Origin: Undaria pinnatifida
Taxonomy: Eukaryota; Sar; Phaeophyceae; Laminariales; Alariaceae
NCBI GenBank assembly: GCA_012845835.1
Contig: JABAKD010000002.1
Span: 16,639,629-16,703,628 of the forward strand
Reading direction: 5' to 3'
Length of the DNA: 64,000 nucleotides
Shown here piece by piece: positions 57,650 to 64,000 of the stretch (positions are counted from its first letter, which is position 1; every line of letters begins with the position of its first letter). The notes beneath the pieces are model-generated. The model was not told the origin of the DNA. It did not search any database and saw only the letters and a list, made by a program, of their open reading frames with translations. Made by a program: the position numbers and the translations under genes.

Positions 57650-57923
57650 TGTTAAGTGATTAGGGGTGAGACACAGAGTATCCCTACAGGACCTGTCGAG
57701 CAAGTGGGCATGTCCCCGGTGTTACTCACTTTCGCAGCTCAAGGCGGGAGAAAAGCAGCTTTCATTGTTTTCACCAGAACCGAAGATGACAACTGGGACG
57801 GGAGGCACGAGTCTCTCCGTCTCCTGACTACCCCGAATATAAAACGCCATCCCATCATATGAAAACGGCCAAATACCTATCTAAATCGGGTGATTGCCGG
57901 CATTTCAAGGCTGTACCTCAACA
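57650..57923 (-). repeat. 5' LTR of the NADAR-bearing element
   Basis: It runs from TGTTGAGGTACAGCC (minus, at 57923) to CACTTAACA (57650). On the inner side, TGGCGTCTACGGCAGG could be the primer binding site; the tRNA was not identified. Confidence 0.8.
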
Positions 57924-57961
57924 CAATATGTCGTTCAGATCGTCCGGTTCTCACCCGGCAA

Positions 57962-58065
57962 CATAATCTGTAGGCCGTGCAGATCACATAGACCAGGGAT
58001 CTGTCTGCCCTGAACGGCACGGATCATCAATAGATCAATAGGGATGTGATATGTCCGATGTGTGG
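57962..58065. repeat. Short dispersed repeat, partner of 31055-31160
   Basis: ATCTGTAGGCCGTGCAGATC, then GGGATCTGTCTGCCCTGAAC, then GGGATGTGATATGTCCGA. Confidence 0.55.
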
Positions 58066-58669
58066 CTATTTACGAGCAGTCCGTCCCTGAAAGTTGAATG
58101 CTTGCAGTGATGAACAATGCTTGCAGTGATGAACAATTTTTTTTCTTCGGGGGCACCCGTGTAAAGCCATATACAAGTACGCATACAAAGTACAACAATT
58201 ACTACACTGCGAAAATACGAGGTATAAATACAACAGCATGTCATATTATATGAGCGCAAACAAACGGAAGAAAGAACCTGATTCGTACAGAGATGCCGTT
58301 TTCTTGCCTGCAACCGTCAAACCAAGTAAAACATAATAAAACAAGAGCACGATATTTTTATGGTCATGTTAAGGTCCCACGCCACCGGTCCGTTTTTCAT
58401 TCCGGCATAGGGACGGGGTCGTTTATCTTTTTGTTGTGCGCCCTTAACGAAACACACATGTGTCTTTTTACTATGAAAGGAGCAGATCGTCAGCCGCCGA
58501 CAGAAAGTCAACTAACTCAAGAATTTTCAGCCGATCACCCGGAAGAAAAACGCCACCAGATCCCGATACAGCATAACGACTCCCGGGGAATTAACCCAGT
58601 TTTTTTTTATTCGGCAAGGTTTTCTTTTTTTTTGTGCGTTCCCGCGCCCCGTTTTGCCGCGTCCCCCAG
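58066..58669. other. No gene recognised; ends in a strong splice acceptor tract
   Basis: The last 70 bp are T/C-rich and end in CCCCCAG at 58669, so this is the 3' part of an intron of the glycosyltransferase gene. No upstream exon was recognised in the window. Confidence 0.4.
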
Positions 58670-59064
58670 GCCACCTCGATCTCCCGAGACGTATCGCTCC
58701 CGCGAGCCCCAGTAGGGGCGGTGGTGGTGGATATCGTCTACGGGCTCCCTCCCGACAGCAGCACGGGCGGATGCGTCGTTCAGAGGACCTTCGAGGATGA
58801 CCTGCGCGCTGTGGGCGTCAGTGACGTACGCTTGCACGTGGCCTCCACCGCGGCGTCGGCCGAGCGCGTTTTCGAGCGCCTGCAGGAGCAGGAGTCAGAG
58901 GAGGGGGGGGAGGAGGGGCGATCGCGAGTGCTGATCATCGATGGGATTGCTCTTCTTTTCTTGCGGCATAAGCTGCCCGCTCTGAGGAACCCCGCTATTG
59001 AACCTGGGGGCAACAAGGGTGGTCGGCGCCGCCTTCTGGTCGGATTCGTTCATTGCCCTTTCAG
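58670..59064 (+). CDS. GT4 glycosyltransferase / CDP-alcohol phosphotransferase fusion, exon 1 seen
   Basis: The exon has 131 codons plus two bases, with acceptor TTTGCCGCGTCCCCCAG and donor TTTCAG/GTCAGC. It encodes the N-terminal Rossmann half of a GT-B fold enzyme: a first strand VGAVVVDIVYGLPPD, the nucleotide-loop region SSTGGCVVQRTFEDDLRAVG, a strand VLIIDGIALLFL, and GFVHCPF, which corresponds to the A-L-V-H-H-P-L stretch of bacterial GT4 enzymes. An acidic insert (QEQESEEGGEEG) lies between them. The first codons (ATSISRDVSLPRAP) are not a natural start, so at least one upstream exon is missing. It probably transfers a sugar from a nucleotide sugar; donor and acceptor are unknown. Confidence 0.7.
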
Positions 59065-59337
59065 GTCAGCTGTTGCACCCAAAAATTGCTAGGAAACCGT
59101 GGTGTGACCCCTGGGCGTACCCCTTGAATGACCGCGCCCTGCAAGAATGCTCGGAACTCGCGTCCGAAAAATGCCCTGACAGACCCAAATAGGCCCGTCT
59201 CTTAGCATCGTTGATTTTGTTTGTCTATATATGGCCGGTTTTATGGAGCAGCGCTCGGTTGGGGGTGGTGCGTCCCAGTGCTGCTGCCGACAGGTGGTAC
59301 GGTCGAGGTGCACTGACTCTTTGTTCCCTGCAAGGTT

Positions 59338-59500
59338 CTTGGCTTGAGGGGCTCTAAACCTCACCCCCCCAAAAACTGATTTCGACTAAAAAAAAATGCG
59401 AAAAACAAGATGAGCAATCCCATGGTCTAGGTATACAGAAGAATCGTATGATATGTCAAAACAAGAATGACCATACCGACGATTTTGACAAGAATTGACA
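59338..59500 (+). repeat. Dispersed GAGCTC...CGACGATTT repeat, copy
   Basis: TTGGCTTGAGGGGCTCTAAACC, then GATTTCGACTAAAAA, then GAGCAATCCCATGGTCTAG, ending in TACCGACGATTTTGAC. Confidence 0.6.
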
Positions 59501-59524
59501 ATCCGACGTTTTTTTTCTTCTTCT

Positions 59525-59625
59525 TTTGTTAATCCTCCGGCAGTTTGGGAAAATTAAGCTTAAGCTCACCACACTTCCACGTATTTTCATACGCGTCGTG
59601 TGTCAATTTAACTCAGTTGTGTTCG
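59525..59625 (+). repeat. Empty-site relative of the Copia-like element target
   Basis: ATCCTCCGGCAGTTTGGG, then AAGCTTAAGCTCACCACACT, then TCCACGTATTTTCATACGCG. It is the uninterrupted form of the sequence split at 23035 and 29364. Confidence 0.75.
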
Positions 59626-60103
59626 CCATCCATAGCGCTAGCTGACGTGTCCTTCAGTTCCCATGGTAGTGTCCCTACCGGTAGTGCCCGTTACTACCCC
59701 AGCAGCGCAAGCTACGATTTGGGGTCAAGGAGCCGCATCACTTAGAAACGAGAATGCCAAAGATCGGTGTACCTTAATGCCACCTGAATACCTCCGTCGT
59801 AGCGCGCGTCTGCCAAACGGTTTGAAGGTGTTCCTTTGGTGTCGGGTAGGGGGGCGGGGGGGGGGAGGTAGAAGCGCCCGCACGCGGTATCGATGTTAAC
59901 ATGACCGTAGTACCGCGCGTTTTAAAAACCAAAACTAAATCTTACGCGGAGTTTTGTTATGCTGAAGCTGCGTCACGACGAGGTGTCTTCAGTGTGTTTT
60001 TTTCCCCGTGTGTTTGTGTGTGTGTTGGGTTTGTTGGGTTGTCCCTCCGGCATGTGTGGAGGGTGTCGTAATACTGCTGTGGTGCGAATAGCGCCTGCCA
60101 ACA

Positions 60104-60171
60104 TATCAGAGCGGGTAAAGTATGTCTGTTTGATGTGATCAGAGCGGGTAAAGTATGTCTGTTTGATGTGA
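60104..60171. repeat. 34-bp tandem duplication
   Basis: ATCAGAGCGGGTAAAGTATG followed by TCTGTTTGATGTG occurs twice, perfectly, at 60104 and 60138. Confidence 0.9.
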
Positions 60172-60540
60172 TCGCTTCTGCGGGGGTTTAACCCTTGTAC
60201 CACTACAAAAATATTCGACTCTGGGTATTGTACGGCGAGCCAATGGCGGGAGCGTGCGTACAGCCTTGCAGTTCTCGTTGCAGTGGCCGTCATAATACCT
60301 GTACAAACGAAGAAAAAATGCTCGCGCATCGCGCTCGCTCGCCCCGTGTATAAGTCGGCGCGTTCTGGAGCCACGTGTCCCGCCCACGATGTTTCGCGCA
60401 CGATGTCCCGCCCCACGACCCTGCCTTCGACCCTGTTGGCAGCGGAAAGGCGCGGGGCAAACGCCCTCCCTCGTCAGAAACAGCTCCCGCAGCGGCAGTA
60501 CCACCACCACCAGTAGAAACAGCAGTACGGCAAGTGTTTT

Positions 60541-60941
60541 GTTTATTCATGTTGGCAGCTTTTGCCTCTGCTGTCCGTGTGCCGCGATGACCCCATTTCG
60601 CTCCTGGTTGTTTCGCCCGTTCGCTTGTTCGTTCACTCGGTTTTTGTTCTGTCGCTCGAACCTCTCGACGGTGTTTTGTTGTTTGATGGTGACAGCTTAT
60701 GTCCTTGCCGTCCGTGTCCAACGACGATCCCATGTCACTCCCCGCTCGTTCGTTCGCTCTCTCTCTCGTTCGTTCCTTTGTTATGCTCGCTCGGCCCTCT
60801 TGCCAGTGTTCTGCGTTCCATAGTTAATGTTGACAACTGTGCCCCGTGCCGTCCGTGTGCCACGACGACCCCGCTTCGCTCCCCGCTGGTTTGCTCGTTC
60901 GTTCGGTTGCTTTCTCTCTTGCTTGCTCGCACCTCCCCAGC
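60541..60941 (+). repeat. Three diverged tandem copies of an intron 3' end
   Basis: Units of about 135 bp each read GTTG(G/A)CA(G/A)CT, then CCGTCCGTG or CTGTCCGTG, then CGACGA(C/T)CCC or GATGACCCC, then a CGTTCGTTCG-rich pyrimidine tract, then GCTCG-CCTC. The third unit ends in the real acceptor CACCTCCCCAG at 60940. The first two carry decayed acceptor-like ends. Confidence 0.7.
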
Positions 60942-62945
60942 CAGCCGTTCTATTGCAAGGAACCTTGGCTGCGCGCCGCGGTGACCGAAGAGATGCTCCT
61001 CGGAGCGGACGGGAAGGGTCTCCACGACGAAGAGGCACGGCTTTTCGGCCTTCTCGACAAGGTCATTGTTGTCGGCAAGCCGTGCGAGCTCCTTCTCACG
61101 GCGGACTACGGCGTGGCAGAAGACGCCATTATCCTCCTGGAGCCAACGTTCGCTACACCTACGCCCCCTCCCGCCGACGATAACGTTGGCGAAGTTTCAG
61201 CCCCCGCTCCACCACCACCACCGTCGTTGGCGTTACCATTGACATTATCTGCAGAAGCAGGGGCATCGGCGACAGCAGCGGCCGAAGCAGAAGCAGTAGC
61301 AGTGGCAACAGTAGCAGCAACAGGAGCAAGAGAGGCGGCCTCGAGACTTCCCGGTGCCCTTAGGTTCTCTTCTGTCGGCACGCTCTGTCCTCGAAAAGGC
61401 CAGCTAGAGCTCGTCCGTGCCTTCAGAACGGCATGCGCTTCCCATCCGACAGAACTCGGTGAGTCTGTGCTCACTCTTATCGGCGGCGAAGGGGGCGACC
61501 CTGATTATGCCGCCGCGGTTACGGCCGCCGCCGCTGCCCCCAGCTCTTCCCTTGCCGAGGACGCATCAGCAGACAGCGGCGGAGTGCGATCGAATGTGTG
61601 CCTACTAGGGTCCTTACCGCACGACCAAACTCTCGAGGTAGTCGCGGAAAGCGACGCCTTCTTGCTGAACTCTTGCCTGGAAAGCTGGGCGGTCGCGCCG
61701 GTAGAAGCGGCCTTGCGTGGGGTGCCGGTACTATCCACCCGGGTGGGCACACTCGACCAGACTTTGCCCCCTGAGCCGACAATCTGGGTCGGCTCTGGGG
61801 GGCAGGCGGGAGGGGGCGCCGACGCCCTTGCTAACGGTGGAGAAAACGCGGGCGGGGACGTGGGCGGCGCTCTAGCCTCCATAGAAGACTGGAGGAATGC
61901 GCTGCTGCAGTTTGCCCAAGCCCGGCGGCGGCTAAAACTCGAAGCCGCGCGCGCGGTGCCGAATCTCGTGCAGCGGTTCGGACAGGCTGCCGCGGGGTCG
62001 CGGTCGCGGGCGAGAGCTGTGCATGTGCTAATTGGAACGGCGCGGGGGTGGGGGGCTGCGAACCCTCCCCGCCCCCCGTCTTTGCGAAGAAAGCTGGCGT
62101 TCCTCGCCGCTGGACAGCTGGACAGGGGGGTAGGCGATGGCTCCATCGGCGAAGAGAGCGTTGTCACGGGGTCGAATGGCGTTGGCACCAGTCTTAGCTG
62201 TGGCTGTTCCAACGGGTCTGGACATTCCAATGAATCTGCTCACTCCAAAGGGTTTGGCCACTCCAACGGATCTGGCCACCCCAACGGATATGTTCACTCC
62301 AATGGATCTGTCTCCTCAAAAGGATCTGTCCACTCAAATGGATCTGTTCACTCTAAAGGACCTGTCCACCCCAAAGGATCTGTCCGTTCCAATGGATCTG
62401 TCCACAACAACGTCTCTGGCGGTATAGCGGTATCTGGCGATTCCAACGGCTTTGGCGGTATACCGGTATCTATGTGTATACCGGTAGCTGGCGACTGCAA
62501 CGGCTCTGGCGGTATACCGGTATCTGGCAACATACCGGTAGCTGGCGACTCCAACGGCTGTGTCAACTCCAATGGATCTGGCGATCCCAACGGCTCTAAC
62601 GGTATACCGGTATCTGGCGACTCGTGCTGTGCGGGGTCCAAGTCGACCAGCAGCTCCGGCCGAGTTCCGGATACCATCCCCACAGCCGCGGTTATTGGGT
62701 CGGATGATCAGGAACGCATCCGTCGTGCCACCGTGATGCACGCCCTCGCCTGCGTGTGCGCGGCAGCACTGTCAGTCTGCGACGCGGGCGGCGCGGCGGG
62801 CGGCCTCGCGGCTTTGGTAGGGGCGCAGGTGCTCCTGCTCGTTACCCTCGCGCCGACGCCTTCGCCGGCGAACGTGGTAACTATTTTTAGGAGTTTCATT
62901 CCGCCGGCGGTTGTGTGGTGGAAGGCTGGTTCAGACTTCGGACAG
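60941..62945 (+). CDS. GT4 glycosyltransferase / CDP-alcohol phosphotransferase fusion, exon 2 seen
   Basis: One base completes the split codon, then 668 codons follow to donor CAG/GTGAGG. Codons 1-72 finish the N-terminal GT-B half (WLRAAVTEEMLLGADGKGLH, LLDKVIVVGKPCELLLTADYG, IILLEPTF). An Ala/Pro linker follows. Codons 138-370 are a glycosyl-transferase group 1 (GT4) domain with FSSVGTLCPRKGQLELVRAF (K152 at the phosphate-binding site) and the retaining-enzyme EX7E motif in ESWAVAPVE (E247 and E255), then ALRGVPVLSTRVGT. Codons about 405-565 are a low-complexity Ser/Asn/Gly repeat coded by a minisatellite. Codons 590-668 hold hydrophobic helices with PSPANVVTIFRSFIPPAV, the N-terminal N-x-x-T-x-x-R signature of CDP-alcohol phosphotransferases. 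If the intron were retained, 40 further codons with a hydrophobic stretch would follow before a stop. Confidence 0.8.
62160..62640 (+). repeat. In-frame coding minisatellite (Ser-Asn-Gly units)
   Basis: TCCAATGGATCTG, CCAACGGATCTG and TATACCGGTATCTGGCGA units repeat in one frame, giving SNGS and GIPVSGDSNG peptides. It separates the sugar-transferase and lipid-head-group domains and is likely to vary in length between strains. Confidence 0.85.
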
Positions 62946-63071
62946 GTGAGGCCGTACATCATGGTGCTGTGTTTTTTGGCATGGCTAGGCCTGGTAGCAC
63001 TGCAACAGCATAAAGGTGCTGTTGGTTATATAGCACTATCCACTAGACTACTTAGTCACTCACTGTGAACG

Positions 63072-63216
63072 TGTTCTACAAAATACAGCCCCGCTTTCTT
63101 TACTGCGTACCCTACATATCTTTGTATAATCAAGTGGAGAAGGCGGTTCTACAACAAATCCCCCGTTTTCTATACTGCGTACCGTATTTTTGCATGGTAA
63201 AGTGGAGAACGCGGTT
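63072..63216. repeat. 73-bp tandem duplication in the intron
   Basis: Two units begin TTCTACAA and contain TACTGCGTACC and AAGTGGAGAA(G/C)GCGG. They lie in the 520-bp intron of the fusion gene. A reversed AGTGGATAGTGCTATA core (as at 2316-2429) lies just before. Confidence 0.75.
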
Positions 63217-63465
63217 CTATGATGAAGATGAAGTCAACTCGTTTTATGAATAGCTCTTTGCCATGAAATCAAGCCCGTGGTTACCGAAAAGTTAGACAAG
63301 CACACTGATGAAAGCGAAAGAAAAAAAAAGCACAAGTGGTACAAAATAATACGTTCACCGCAGTATCTCAAGACCTATCCGCCTTGTTGACCGCTATGTG
63401 TTGCTGTGCTGCGCGATGATGGCGTTTCATACGTTTGCCCTGCTGCGCCGTGACGATACGTGCAG

Positions 63466-63636
63466 GTGGAAGTGGCTGATGTGTTTGTGTTCGGAGCCAT
63501 CTTTGTCCTTCTAGACGTCGTCGACGGTGCTCTCGCGCGGCGGTCGAAGTCAGGACCAACCCGCGTCGGGGCGGCGCTTGATGTAGAGAGCGACTCGCTC
63601 GCCGTTCTTTTCCTCAGCCTGGCGGCTGCCCGTAAG
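63466..63636 (+). CDS. GT4 glycosyltransferase / CDP-alcohol phosphotransferase fusion, exon 3 seen
   Basis: The exon has 57 codons, phase 0 at both ends, with acceptor TACGTGCAG and donor AAG/GTCAGT. It carries the catalytic signature of CDP-alcohol phosphotransferases: D17-x2-D20-G21-x2-A24-R25-x9-G35-x3-D39-x3-D43 (LLDVVDGALARRS, then VGAALDVESD). All four metal-binding Asp residues are present. The spacer between AR and G is nine residues here against eight in the E. coli PgsA type, an oddity. These membrane enzymes swap CMP of a CDP-alcohol for another alcohol to make phospholipids or related phosphodiesters. The remaining transmembrane helices must lie in exons beyond the window. Substrate is unknown. 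Confidence 0.8.
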
Positions 63637-63644
63637 GTCAGTCA

Positions 63645-63740
63645 GTCGGGGGGGGGGGGGGGGGTCCACATGTGTTGCTTGCCTTAGTCATTTTACCATT
63701 GACCACGCATCCCTTTCGAGACAGAGCACCGTGGGGGGGG
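63645..63740 (-). mobile_element. LINE 3' end fragment next to a G/C run
   Basis: After about 15 G (plus strand), TGTTGCTTGCCTTAGTCATT, then ACCATTGACCACGCATC and CGAGACAGAGCACCGT match the LINE end at 12525-12595 on the same strand, also joined to a G run. It sits in the next intron of the fusion gene. Confidence 0.6.
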
Positions 63741-64000
63741 GGACAGAAAACAAGCGCCGCTTGTTTGGCGAGCTACTACAAGTTTGTTGCAACGGTTGCC
63801 AGTTTTCAGACTAGTTGGGTTTCCTTTTTGGTGGGAAGGCTTGTTAAGAGTTATCATGTTTTTTTTGTATGCGCAGTGAAATCAAATGCGTACTTGTAGC
63901 CGTACCGTCGGTACGTTGCGGATCTTTGGACCCACTCTTCGCGCGTCGCGTGAACCCAACGAGGTGTGGAAGGGTTTTGTATGTGCCGCAGCGGTTGAAG
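63741..64000. other. No further exon recognised
   Basis: This should be intron following exon 3. I see no acceptor followed by hydrophobic CDP-alcohol phosphotransferase helices before the edge. Confidence 0.3.

Larger units (their letters stand above)
50572..57923 (-). mobile_element. LTR retrotransposon with Gag-like ORF and NADAR-type domain (fossil, non-autonomous)
   Basis: Two LTRs of about 270 bp in direct orientation (50572-50839 and 57650-57923) start TGTT(A/G)AGGTAC and end in TAACA or TGACA on the minus strand. In element order they enclose: a Gag-like reading frame with a CCHC knuckle; repeat-rich coding DNA (231-bp units at about 54.4-55.06 kb, 33-bp units at about 53.1-53.26 kb); a NADAR-type domain (about 53.9-54.43 kb); Pro/Ser-rich DNA; and a short chromo- or Tudor-like stretch near 51.7-51.9 kb. 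I found no reverse transcriptase, RNase H or integrase, so it looks non-autonomous. Gag is open, but the rest is broken, with several breaks. By eye the LTRs differ at about 7% of positions, so it is younger than the Copia-like element at 23 kb. A clear target duplication was not seen. Confidence 0.75.
59065..60940 (+). other. Intron of the glycosyltransferase fusion gene
   Basis: It has donor GTCAGC and acceptor CACCTCCCCAG. It contains a dispersed GAGCTC repeat (59338-59500), a copy of the Copia-element target repeat (59525-59625), a 34-bp duplication at 60104-60171, a G run near 59850, and three tandem copies of its own 3' end (60541-60941). Confidence 0.7.

Noticed and set aside
60375-60984. 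Several plus-strand frames of 71-144 codons upstream of exon 2 of the fusion gene
   Set aside because: They cover the triplicated pyrimidine-rich intron end and show no domain. The acceptor at 60940 explains the border.

Overview
The window looks like eukaryotic nuclear DNA that is poor in genes and rich in repeats. The host genes have short exons with GT-AG borders and good polypyrimidine tracts, separated by introns of up to about 14 kb packed with transposons. The mix (Copia-like and other LTR elements, LINE fragments, tRNA-derived SINEs, hAT-like and pogo-like DNA elements, tyrosine-recombinase elements, long G and C runs) and the style of the proteins point to a stramenopile, most likely a brown alga. 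That is an inference from memory of such genomes and was not checked.

Two host genes can be supported. The first lies on the minus strand from about 29.65 kb (perhaps 37 kb) down to 0.78 kb and beyond the left edge. At least six exons (29496-29654, 14677-14838, 13564-13614, 6284-6962, 4601-4759, 782-997) encode a coiled coil followed by several KH RNA-binding domains with a glycine-rich spacer. Exon phases and KH domain halves match across most introns, but some small exons are missing from my model. The second lies on the plus strand from 58.67 kb to the right edge. Three exons (58670-59064, 60941-62945, 63466-63636) encode a bacterial-type GT4 glycosyltransferase joined through a repeat linker to a membrane CDP-alcohol phosphotransferase.

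Almost everything else is mobile DNA. From left to right: a terminal-inverted-repeat element (2.9-4.0 kb), SINEs (7.2, 10.9, 18.6, 34, 44.6 kb), LINE fragments (12.5-14.6 and 63.7 kb), a tyrosine-recombinase element (17.7-18.6 kb), a Copia-like LTR element with target-site duplication (23.04-29.36 kb) carrying a hAT-like insertion in its 3' LTR, a pogo-like element (41.4-42.8 kb), a nest of elements (43.6-48.7 kb), and a 7.35-kb LTR element (50.57-57.92 kb). The last has a CCHC Gag-like protein and, unusually, a NADAR-type domain.

The best leads are the NADAR-bearing retroelement, the GT4/CDP-alcohol phosphotransferase fusion, a short dispersed box readable as a KMSFDKIFDLTA-type peptide in about 15 copies, the hAT-like elements built of palindromic arrays, and a strong excess of the 8-mer ACCTGGTA.
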